A stretch of 23,397 bases of DNA from an uncultured Catenibacterium sp. (GTDB lineage: Bacteria > Bacillota_I > Bacilli_A > Erysipelotrichales > Coprobacillaceae). A program made the translations under genes and the position numbers. Where the stretch lies: NCBI RefSeq assembly GCF_900540665.1, contig NZ_UQGV01000025.1, forward strand, positions 1 through 23,397. The letters run 5' to 3'. Shown one piece after another: positions 16,416 through 23,092 of this stretch (position 1 is the first letter of the stretch; each line of letters begins with the position of its first letter). Under the pieces are notes generated by a model that had not been told where the DNA came from, did not search any database, and was given only the letters and a program-made list of their open reading frames with translations.

Positions 16416-17262
16416 AATTTCTTTGTTTCAAATTGTAGATCAGTATAAATGCACAAATAAAATCACCAATGATTGATACAATAAATGGATAGAATGCATA
16501 AATATCTTTTAATGTCGGCAAGAAAGATAAGACAAAAATATTCTGAGAATAACATAAGAATTTAATACCTATCACCATAAAGGCAATCATATAAGTAAAC
16601 CATAAACAATAATGTGTATAAATACCTCCTGGTACAACATGCTTTAATTTTTCATATTCATTCTCTGTTCCTCTATTATGAGATAACTTGATATACATAT
16701 TCTTATATATCTTGAGATTCATACGTGAGAACATGATGATTGGAATATAAAGTAATGTCCAGAAACCAATAGTCCCTAAGTATGGACATAATAAACCGCT
16801 CATAATAGAAGCACCCATACATATATAAAATGAACGTGGCATAGCGAATGTCATTCCCTCAGGATCAAAGTAATCATACAGTTCTCTTCCACCATAACGA
16901 TGTAACCATTTATTTCTTTCATCATAAACAGTTTTAATAGATAAGACATTAACCATTAAACCAATCATATAGAGTACTGTATTCATTAATTCCCCTCTTT
17001 TATTAATAAGAGTAACAGTACTGTCTCCATCTAATTGATAGAGGAAAAGCATGATGACTGAAGTCACAATAACTAACATCACTGAAAGAATAAAGTAAGC
17101 ATTATAAAGCGTATCTTTTTCTGAATCATCAGCTTTTTTAATACGATATTCCATCAAGCCATAAAGGCCTGTTTCTATTAATATAGCAAGACTTCCTAAA
17201 CCTATAGGAGGATTAATTAGGAAAATAAACCAGCTTATTAGCGATAAAATAATTGAATTCAT
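16414..17262 (-). CDS. multi-pass membrane protein of unknown function
   Basis: I do not recognise this 282-residue protein. It has about six to seven hydrophobic segments: residues roughly 2-35 (possibly two), 57-79, 92-110, 145-180 (possibly two), 220-241 and 255-278. Between them are short charged loops, including a cytoplasmic-looking stretch with ERNKWLHRYGGRELYDYFDP. There is no transporter or enzyme motif that I can name. The ATG at 17262 is preferred over the upstream GTG because AAGGAG lies 6 nt before it. It follows the terminator of the second GH1 gene by about 30 nt, so it is either read through or uses a weak TATGAT box (17288-17283). The stop overlaps the convergent terminator. 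Confidence 0.82.
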   Translation of the reverse strand: MNSIILSLISWFIFLINPPIGLGSLAILIETGLYGLMEYRIKKADDSEKDTLYNAYFILSVMLVIVTSVIMLFLYQLDGDSTVTLINKRGELMNTVLYMIGLMVNVLSIKTVYDERNKWLHRYGGRELYDYFDPEGMTFAMPRSFYICMGASIMSGLLCPYLGTIGFWTLLYIPIIMFSRMNLKIYKNMYIKLSHNRGTENEYEKLKHVVPGGIYTHYCLWFTYMIAFMVIGIKFLCYSQNIFVLSFLPTLKDIYAFYPFIVSIIGDFICAFILIYNLKQRN

Positions 17263-17292
17263 ATTAATCTCCTTTCCCACCTATCATACACT

Positions 17293-17322
17293 AAAAAAAA
17301 CATCCGGAAAAGACCGGATGTT
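17293..17322 (-). terminator. intrinsic terminator of the second GH1 gene
   Basis: A 9-bp GC-containing stem (17299-17307 with 17314-17322) with a 6-nt loop and a run of eight T on the minus strand. It begins 6 nt after the stop codon. Confidence 0.9.
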
Positions 17323-17328
17323 CATTTA

Positions 17329-18759
17329 TTATTCAACGTCGAAGTCGTCTGATAAGTCTTCACCATTTGTAGCGATGACTTTCTTATACCAGTAGAATGA
17401 ATCTTTCTTATAACGATCAAGAGTTCCTGCTTCTTCATCTGTAGTATCTACATAGATGAAGCCATATCTCTTTCTGATACCTTCATGAGTTGATACTAAG
17501 TCGATAGCTGACCATGGGCAGTAACCCATCATTTCGATATTTTCAGTAACAGCCTTATGTAACTGTTCGATATGTGCTCTTAAGTATGCAATTCTGTAGT
17601 TATCATGAACACGACCATCTTCTAATGTATCATAAGCACCTAACCCATTTTCAGTAACGATCATTGGTAAATGATAGCGAGAATACATTTCTCTCATAGT
17701 TGCTAAGAAACCATCAGGGTCAATTTCCCAGCCGAATTCAGTCTTCTTAAGGTTTGGATTTGCATACCCCTTATAGTAACCTGCTTCACCACGAGATGAC
17801 TGCTGGTCTGCACCTGGATCTAATTCATCATCAGCTGCTGCTTTCTGTACAGTTGCAGTTGAATAGTAGTTGAAACCAATGAAGTCTGGGTGTGCATTCT
17901 TCATAGCTTCTTCATCCCCTTCAGCAAATGTAGGTGTTGCATCATTTTCTTCTAAGTAAGTCCATACTAAGTTATTGTATTTTCCATAAACAGCCATATC
18001 TAAATATAACCAGTTTCTGATTGCGTTGAATTCCTGAGCTACTAAGTTATCTTCTGGCTTACAAGATGCTGGATATACATAAGAAATGTTTGGAGCTGGA
18101 CCAATCTTTGCGTTTGGAAGCATTTCATGACATAAAACCATAGCTTTAGCCTGAGCAACTAACATATGGTGGTTCTGCTGATATACTTCTTTTAATACAT
18201 TTGTAGTACCTTCAGGAATTCTTAATGTACCGATAATTGGACCAGCTAAAGTAAGCATGTTCTGTTCGTTGATAGTTAACCAATATTTAACTCTATCACC
18301 AAAGTTTTCATACATAACCTTAGCAAAGTTAACGAACCAGTCTACTGATTCAGGGTTAGACCAAGAACCTCTCTTGTCTAATGCATCAGGCATATCGAAG
18401 TGGAACATAGTAACTAATGGTTCGATATTATATTCTAAACATGTATTGATCACATCATTGTAATGATCAATACCTGCCTGATTGATTTCACCAGTTCCAT
18501 TAGGAATAAGTCTAGTCCAAGCGATTGAGAAACGATATGTCTTGAATCCCATTTCAGCCATTAACTTGATATCTTCTTTATAGCGATGATAGTGATCTGC
18601 ACATACATCTAAAGATGAAGTTCCTGCTGGTAATTCTTTAACATCCTGACAAGATGGACCTTTACCATCTGATAAGTTTGCACCTTCTACCTGGTAAGCT
18701 GAAGTAGAAGCGCCCCATAAGAAATCTTTTGGAAATGCTTTTAATTTGTTATCTAACAT
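17329..18759 (-). CDS. 6-phospho-beta-glucosidase (GH1), second copy
   Basis: A 476-residue GH1 enzyme. Its N-terminus FPKDFLWGASTSAYQVEGA is the classic GH1 signature and differs from the paralogue at 6821-8284. The acid/base Glu165 lies in TINEQN and the nucleophile Glu370 in VTENGLGAYD. STHEGIRKRYGFIYVD supplies the phosphate-binding Ser, Lys and Tyr, indicating a 6-phosphoglycoside substrate from a PTS. AAGGAG stands 9 nt before the ATG. It is preceded by a TATAAT box and followed by a strong terminator, so it is mainly monocistronic. No BglG-type antitermination leader is visible in the short 5' region. A plain beta-glucosidase is less likely. Confidence 0.94.
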   Translation of the reverse strand: MLDNKLKAFPKDFLWGASTSAYQVEGANLSDGKGPSCQDVKELPAGTSSLDVCADHYHRYKEDIKLMAEMGFKTYRFSIAWTRLIPNGTGEINQAGIDHYNDVINTCLEYNIEPLVTMFHFDMPDALDKRGSWSNPESVDWFVNFAKVMYENFGDRVKYWLTINEQNMLTLAGPIIGTLRIPEGTTNVLKEVYQQNHHMLVAQAKAMVLCHEMLPNAKIGPAPNISYVYPASCKPEDNLVAQEFNAIRNWLYLDMAVYGKYNNLVWTYLEENDATPTFAEGDEEAMKNAHPDFIGFNYYSTATVQKAAADDELDPGADQQSSRGEAGYYKGYANPNLKKTEFGWEIDPDGFLATMREMYSRYHLPMIVTENGLGAYDTLEDGRVHDNYRIAYLRAHIEQLHKAVTENIEMMGYCPWSAIDLVSTHEGIRKRYGFIYVDTTDEEAGTLDRYKKDSFYWYKKVIATNGEDLSDDFDVE

Positions 18760-18789
18760 TTTGTGTGTCTCCTTTTCTTTTCTGACACC

Positions 18790-18795
18790 ATTATA
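18790..18795 (-). promoter_or_regulatory. -10 box of the second GH1 gene
   Basis: A perfect TATAAT on the minus strand about 30 nt before the start codon. No recognisable -35 lies at 16-18 bp, as also seen for the first GH1 gene. Confidence 0.45.
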
Positions 18796-18834
18796 ACGGA
18801 AGATTTAAAAAAACTTGTTTCTTTTCAGCAAATG

Positions 18835-18865
18835 AAAAAAAGAGAAAATGTTTTCACATTTTCTC
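18835..18865 (-). terminator. intrinsic terminator of the GNAT gene
   Basis: A 9-bp AT-rich stem (18842-18850 with 18857-18865), 6-nt loop, and a run of seven T on the minus strand. It lies about 33 nt after the GNAT stop codon. Confidence 0.78.
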
Positions 18866-18898
18866 GCTTATCTTGCACTTTTTTTGTAAAAAGTATTG

Positions 18899-19360
18899 TT
18901 AAATTTTCTTTTCCATCAGATATCTTAAGAGTCTTTCTCCACGTCTTTCATTGATTTGTTCTTCAATGACTGTATAACCCTTAGATTCAAAGAATGGTTT
19001 AGATGTAATAGATGAAGTCACATTAATGACATGACAATCATGTTTTTTTGCATAGGCTTCTAAATCTTCTACAAGTTTTGATGCAATCCCTTTTCTTAAA
19101 TAATCAGGATGAACATATAAACGATCTAAATAACCAGTTTTACCTATATTACCAAATGCAATCAACTTCTCATCTTCTTCTACTACGATAGTATGATTCT
19201 TTTCCAAAGACTTTTCCCAGTGATATTCATTGGCCACTTTTGGTGCAATGGCTTCTAATTGGGCTTCTGTATAATCATTCTTATTGACTTCATGAACAGT
19301 GACATAAAATAAATCCATAACTGCATGAAGATCTGTGTTCTTGTATTCTCTAAATTCCAT
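18899..19360 (-). CDS. GNAT family N-acetyltransferase
   Basis: A 153-residue single-domain acetyltransferase. The acetyl-CoA loop is intact: LYVHPDYLRKGIASKLVEDL near residues 81-100 contains the R-x-x-G-x-A pattern. The C-terminal PFFESKGYTVIEEQ element is the usual beta6-beta7 region. The N-terminus (MEFREYKNTDLHAVMDLFY, then TVHEVN and DYTEAQLEAIAP) resembles the YafP-like group. The acceptor substrate is unknown. AGAGGTGATATAA precedes the ATG. An extended -10 promoter lies just downstream of the glnN terminator, and its own terminator follows, so it is a single-gene unit. Confidence 0.9.
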   Translation of the reverse strand: MEFREYKNTDLHAVMDLFYVTVHEVNKNDYTEAQLEAIAPKVANEYHWEKSLEKNHTIVVEEDEKLIAFGNIGKTGYLDRLYVHPDYLRKGIASKLVEDLEAYAKKHDCHVINVTSSITSKPFFESKGYTVIEEQINERRGERLLRYLMEKKI

Positions 19361-19387
19361 TTATATCACCTCTGTTTCATACATCAC

Positions 19388-19396
19388 ATTATATCA
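19388..19396 (-). promoter_or_regulatory. extended -10 promoter of the GNAT gene
   Basis: On the minus strand TGA directly precedes TATAAT (19393-19388), giving TGnTATAAT. The -35 position falls on the T tract of the glnN terminator and matches poorly. Confidence 0.55.
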
Positions 19397-19408
19397 TTAT
19401 TTGTCCAT

Positions 19409-19435
19409 AAAAAAAACGGTCATTATAGACCGTTT
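19409..19435 (-). terminator. intrinsic terminator of glnN
   Basis: An 8-bp stem (19414-19421 with 19428-19435) with a 6-nt loop and a run of eight T on the minus strand. The stem starts 3 nt after the stop codon. Confidence 0.9.
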
Positions 19436-19438
19436 CTA

Positions 19439-21520
19439 CTAAATACCGAATAATAAATCGATATAGTTTGGAATTGGATACTGCTGAGCACTTACTTTAG
19501 TTTCTAAGCTATCAGCAGTTGCACGTAATGCATCCATAGCAGGGATAACTAAATCCTTCCATGCAGTTGCATTATCTAATGTAGAAGTATCAGTTGCATC
19601 AGCTTTATTAATAGCTTCTTCTAATGCAATCATCTGTTCACGCATAGTTGAAAGTAAAGAAGTTAATACCTTTAAATCTTTAACCATAAATGTATTGTCT
19701 ACACCAGCCTTAGCTACTTCTTTTGCATCATTAGCTAAAGTACCACATGCTTTTACATATGCTGGATATAATTCAGTCTTAGCCATTGATAAAGCAGTTA
19801 AAGCTTCAACACGGATTGTCTTAGCATAGTTGTCTAACTGGATGTCATAACGTGAATCAATTTCAGCTTCAGTTAATACACCATGTTTTACAAACATTTC
19901 ACGAATTTCAGGTTTCTTTAAGCAAGAACATGCATCTACTGAGTTTGCATGGTTAGGTAATCCACGTCTTGCAGCTTCTTCTTTCCATTCATCTGAATAA
20001 CCATCACCATTGAAGATGATTCTTTCATGATCTTTGAAGAATTCTCTAATGATATCATCTAATGATTCACCTGCGTCTAATCTAGCAGCCATCTGATCAT
20101 ATTCTTCAGCCATGATAGCATTTAACATAGTGTTAACTGCTGCAACTGACTGAGATGAACCAACCATACGGAATTCAAATTTATTACCTGTGAAGGCAAA
20201 AGGAGATGTTCTGTTTCTGTCTGTTGAGTCTTTAGAGAAATCAGGGATAACTGATACACCAGTAGTGAATCTTTCACCTGTAGTCGCATTTAATTCTTCA
20301 CCATCAACGATTGCTTTAATAACCTGGCTTAAGTCATCACCAACGAATGCTGAAACAATTGCAGGTGGAGCTTCGTTTGCACCAAGTCTGTGGTCATTAC
20401 CAGCACATGCAGCAGATAATCTTAATAATTCAGCATATTCATCAACACCCTTGAGAGCGCAGGCAAGAGTAGCTAAGAAAGGCTTATTGTTGATTGGATC
20501 AGGTCCAGGACTAAATAAGTTAATACCAGTATTAGTTAATAATGACCAGTTATTATGCTTACCAGAACCATTAACACCTTCAAATGGTTTTTCATGTAAT
20601 AAACATCTTAAACCATGTTTCTTCGCAATATCCTGAGATAACTGCATAACTAATGCATTATTATCAGCTGTTACGTTTGCTACTGTATATACACATGCAA
20701 CTTCATGCTGTGCAGGAGCAACTTCGTTATGCTTAGTCTTTGAAGGAATACCATATTTCCATAATTCGTTGTCAAGATCCTTCATGAAGGCACCTACTTT
20801 ACGTTTAATAGAACCAAAGTAGTGATCTTCTAATTCCTGACCCTTAGGAGCGCTTGCGCCATAAAGAGTACGACCAGTTAACTTTAAGTCAATTCTCTTC
20901 TGCCAGTATTCATCTAATACTAGGAAATATTCCTGTTCAGCACCAACTGATGCTGTTACTTTTTTAACATCTTCTAAACCAATCTTATTTAATAAGTTAG
21001 TAGCAGATGCACTTAAAGCATCACAAGCACGTAATAATGGAGTCTTTTTATCAAGCGCTTCACCAGTATAAGAACAGAATAATGTAGGAATATATAAGCT
21101 ACCATCTTTTACAAAGGCTGGAGAAGTACAATCCCATGCAGTATAACCACGTGCTTCGAAAGTAGCACGAATACCACCAGATGGGAAAGAAGAGGCATCA
21201 GGTTCACCTTTTCTTAATGTCTTACCACTAAATTCAAGAACTGCTCCGCCATTTCCATCTGGTTCTAAGAAAGCATCATGCTTTTCTGCAGTTAAACCAG
21301 TCATTGGCATAAACCAGTGAGTGAAATGTGTAGCACCATTCTCAACAGCCCAGATCTTCATTGCATTTGCGATTACTGTCGCAACTTCTTTTGAAAGAGG
21401 TTCTCCCTTATCTAGAGCTTCATGGAAAGCTTTATAAGTAGATTTAGGAATACGTTCCTTCATAGTTTCGTCGTTAAATGTATAACGACCATATTCATCT
21501 AAAAGTTTGTTCATTTCCAT
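19439..21520 (-). CDS. glnN: glutamine synthetase type III
   Basis: A 693-residue enzyme that condenses glutamate and ammonia to glutamine with ATP, the entry point for ammonium. The length (about 700, versus about 450 for types I and II) and the motifs PSGGIRATFEARGYTAWD, NGSGKHNNWSLLTNTGINL and NRTSPFAFTGNKFEFRMVG identify the type III (GlnN) family known from Bacteroides, Clostridia and cyanobacteria. Two in-frame ATGs lie two codons apart; the first is used because AAGGAG is 10 nt from it. It has a strong extended -10 promoter with repeats upstream, and a divergent OmpR-type regulator gene shares the intergenic region. A terminator follows immediately. No adenylylation partner is visible. 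Confidence 0.95.
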   Translation of the reverse strand: MEMNKLLDEYGRYTFNDETMKERIPKSTYKAFHEALDKGEPLSKEVATVIANAMKIWAVENGATHFTHWFMPMTGLTAEKHDAFLEPDGNGGAVLEFSGKTLRKGEPDASSFPSGGIRATFEARGYTAWDCTSPAFVKDGSLYIPTLFCSYTGEALDKKTPLLRACDALSASATNLLNKIGLEDVKKVTASVGAEQEYFLVLDEYWQKRIDLKLTGRTLYGASAPKGQELEDHYFGSIKRKVGAFMKDLDNELWKYGIPSKTKHNEVAPAQHEVACVYTVANVTADNNALVMQLSQDIAKKHGLRCLLHEKPFEGVNGSGKHNNWSLLTNTGINLFSPGPDPINNKPFLATLACALKGVDEYAELLRLSAACAGNDHRLGANEAPPAIVSAFVGDDLSQVIKAIVDGEELNATTGERFTTGVSVIPDFSKDSTDRNRTSPFAFTGNKFEFRMVGSSQSVAAVNTMLNAIMAEEYDQMAARLDAGESLDDIIREFFKDHERIIFNGDGYSDEWKEEAARRGLPNHANSVDACSCLKKPEIREMFVKHGVLTEAEIDSRYDIQLDNYAKTIRVEALTALSMAKTELYPAYVKACGTLANDAKEVAKAGVDNTFMVKDLKVLTSLLSTMREQMIALEEAINKADATDTSTLDNATAWKDLVIPAMDALRATADSLETKVSAQQYPIPNYIDLLFGI

Positions 21521-21548
21521 ACGATTACATCTCCTTTTTATGGGTATG

Positions 21549-21577
21549 ATTGTAGCAATAAAAAATATTTACGTCAA
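21549..21577 (-). promoter_or_regulatory. strong promoter of glnN
   Basis: On the minus strand TTGACG (21577-21572), a 17-bp spacer and TACAAT (21554-21549), with TGC directly before the -10 (extended -10). The predicted start near 21542 gives a leader of about 22 nt. Confidence 0.82.
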
Positions 21578-21580
21578 TAC

Positions 21581-21610
21581 ATTTTTATCACTATGCAATA
21601 ATTTTTATCA
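21581..21610 (-). repeat. 10-bp direct repeat, two copies 20 bp apart, upstream of glnN
   Basis: TGATAAAAAT on the minus strand occurs at 21610-21601 and again at 21590-21581, exactly two helical turns apart on the same face of the DNA. The nearer copy ends 3 bp upstream of the glnN -35. A related TGATACTATG lies 30 bp further upstream (21640-21631). This is the layout of activator sites. Confidence 0.7.
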
Positions 21611-21626
21611 TCCACTCCTTATTGCA
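21594..21626. repeat. 8-bp inverted repeat with 17-bp spacer, upstream of glnN
   Basis: TGCAATAA (21594-21601) and TTATTGCA (21619-21626) are exact inverted copies separated by 17 bp. There is no T tract, and the stem is too widely spaced for a terminator, so a protein-binding role is more likely than an RNA hairpin. Confidence 0.6.
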
Positions 21627-21704
21627 CCCACATAGTATCACAAAATGTATGCTTTTAACTACTCTAATTCAATAATTTTCACTTTTTAAAAAATATTGCT
21701 CAAC

Positions 21705-21733
21705 TTGTTATTTAATGATAATAAGGATATAAT
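21705..21733 (+). promoter_or_regulatory. promoter of the OmpR-type regulator gene
   Basis: TTGTTA (21705-21710), a 17-bp spacer and a perfect TATAAT (21728-21733). The spacer contains TGATAATAAG (21716-21725), which matches 8 of 10 bases of the glnN upstream repeat, in the opposite orientation. Confidence 0.7.
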
Positions 21734-21751
21734 TGTGACGAGGTGAAAAAT

Positions 21752-22432
21752 ATGTTTGGAAAACAGAAAACATTGATCATAGATCATAATAGTGAACGTA
21801 ATGATCGTCTTAAGAATTATCTCGATCAAGATCATTTTATTTGCTATCAAGCAAAGAATTTAGATGAATATAATGACCTTTATTTTGATAATACCTATGA
21901 TTGTATTATTCTAGAAGATGTATTCCCAGGTATTAATACAAGTCAGTTCTTAGTAAAAAACAGACGTAAATCCCAGGCTATTACTATAGTCATGAGTGAT
22001 ATGTTGAATGAAGCTTATTTAGAAGATTTATTAGATGCAGGTGCAGATGATTATATTGTTGCACCATTCTCACTCACTGCTTTATTAAGAAAGATACAAG
22101 ATGTTTATAAGATGGGTGTATTAAGACCTAGAAAGATTTATCGTTTTAAAGATATTATTCTAGATGATACTGCAAAAACTGTATCATTAAATGATCATGC
22201 AGTAACACTTACAAAAAACGAGTTCAAACTATTAAAAATGTTGATGTCCCATCCTTATCAGCCTTATACTTCCACTAAAATCTTTGAATGTATATGGGGT
22301 GATAGTGTCTATGCAGATGATCAATCAGTGATGAACTTAGTCAGTTCACTCATAATAAAACTTAATAGAACAGGTGCACACGAAGAATATATAAGACGCT
22401 TTGGCGCTAACTCTTATAAAATGGCCATATAA
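21752..22432 (+). CDS. atypical OmpR/PhoB-type response regulator (degenerate receiver)
   Basis: A 226-residue two-domain regulator. Residues about 5-118 form a receiver-like domain, and about 130-226 an OmpR-type winged helix (VTLTKNEFKLLKMLMSHP, then IFECIWGDSVYADDQSVMNL and a DNA-binding C-terminus). The phosphorylation site is abnormal. The acidic pair is Asp11-His12. The position of the phospho-accepting Asp, four before the Pro of VFPG, is Glu55 followed by Asp56. The conserved Lys before PF is Ala104, while Ser82 and DDY are kept. No histidine kinase is adjacent. The ATG at 21752 is preferred over the upstream GTG at 21743 because GAGGTG lies 6 nt before it. Divergent from glnN and possibly its regulator. 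Confidence 0.88.
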   Translation: MFGKQKTLIIDHNSERNDRLKNYLDQDHFICYQAKNLDEYNDLYFDNTYDCIILEDVFPGINTSQFLVKNRRKSQAITIVMSDMLNEAYLEDLLDAGADDYIVAPFSLTALLRKIQDVYKMGVLRPRKIYRFKDIILDDTAKTVSLNDHAVTLTKNEFKLLKMLMSHPYQPYTSTKIFECIWGDSVYADDQSVMNLVSSLIIKLNRTGAHEEYIRRFGANSYKMAI

Positions 22433-22433
22433 A

Positions 22434-22458
22434 AAAAGAATGCATTATGCATTCTTTT
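22434..22458. terminator. bidirectional terminator between the regulator and PH-like genes
   Basis: An 11-bp stem (22434-22444 with 22448-22458) with a TTA loop. T-rich tails follow on both strands: TTTTCTTTT on plus, and a run of T on minus. It starts 1 nt after the regulator stop and 3 nt after the stop of the convergent gene. Confidence 0.85.
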
Positions 22459-22461
22459 CTT

Positions 22462-22971
22462 TTAGCTTCTCTTATTGATTTTTCTACGTCTTCTGCTTTC
22501 GCGTCTTTCTTTCTTTTCAATCTTACGATGCTGGTCAGTATAATCCGCTACTGTACAGTGGATACGTTTATTTGATTCGCAAATTGCATCTACAAATTCA
22601 TATCTATCTTTTGGGAATGTACTATATCTCTTCTTTAAATCTGTATAAAGTTCAATAGCATGAGGTCTAGTGACTAAGTCAGCCATTCTTGATACTGGAT
22701 CACAAATAACTTCACATGTCATTAAATCTACTTCTTTCTGTGGTAATAATCTTCTCTTGAAGATCAAAGTTTTGCCATCGACAATATATTTATAAGGACG
22801 ACATCCTAAGAAATAAAGATACATTGCAGCTAAGAAAATTGTCACAACGATTAATGACTGCTGATCCAATGATTTTAATACAAACATGACGATATCATAA
22901 ACCCAAACAAGAGTTAAAGCGCCTAGCCAAATACCAACAGCTAGGTTTGGTTTTACCTTGAATTCTTTCAT
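22462..22971 (-). CDS. two-helix membrane protein with PH-like domain, function unknown
   Basis: A 169-residue protein. Two hydrophobic segments at about residues 10-32 and 38-56 form an N-terminal hairpin. The following soluble part (YKYIVDGKTLIFKRRLLPQKEVDL, then RPHAIELYTDLKKRYSTFPKDRYEFVDAI, described here by segments) has the look of a small bacterial PH-like domain. The last about 25 residues are strongly basic, with an ERRESRRRRKINKRS tail that may touch phospholipid or nucleic acid. I do not recognise the family with certainty. The Shine-Dalgarno is weak (GAGG 12 nt before the ATG). It has a good promoter of its own and a terminator, so it is a single-gene unit. Confidence 0.78.
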   Translation of the reverse strand: MKEFKVKPNLAVGIWLGALTLVWVYDIVMFVLKSLDQQSLIVVTIFLAAMYLYFLGCRPYKYIVDGKTLIFKRRLLPQKEVDLMTCEVICDPVSRMADLVTRPHAIELYTDLKKRYSTFPKDRYEFVDAICESNKRIHCTVADYTDQHRKIEKKERRESRRRRKINKRS

Positions 22972-22997
22972 AAAAAAAAGGCCTCACTTTCTTCTCT

Positions 22998-23026
22998 ATT
23001 ATACAATATTTAGTCGATTATTACAA
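22998..23026 (-). promoter_or_regulatory. promoter of the PH-like protein gene
   Basis: On the minus strand TTGTAA (23026-23021), a 17-bp spacer and a perfect TATAAT (23003-22998). The -35 begins one base after the T tract of the preceding terminator. Confidence 0.68.
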
Positions 23027-23027
23027 T

Positions 23028-23057
23028 AAAAAAAGAAGAGAGGTAATGCTCTCTTCT
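23028..23057 (-). terminator. intrinsic terminator of the PTS EIIC gene
   Basis: A 9-bp stem (23034-23042 with 23049-23057) with a 6-nt loop and a T tract of about seven on the minus strand. It lies about 35 nt after the EIIC stop codon. Confidence 0.88.
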
Positions 23058-23092
23058 CAATGTCGAAATTATTATTATAAATTTTAATTAAA

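Noticed and set aside
6821..18759. The two GH1 genes as a recent duplication
   Set aside because: Their N-termini and loop lengths differ clearly, and only family motifs are shared, so they are old paralogues or separately acquired.
18843..18856. A cre-like sequence (TGAAAACATTTTCT on the minus strand) upstream of the second GH1 gene
   Set aside because: It matches 12 of 14 positions of the CcpA consensus, but it coincides with the loop and arm of an AT-rich terminator hairpin, where such matches arise easily, and the central CG is absent.
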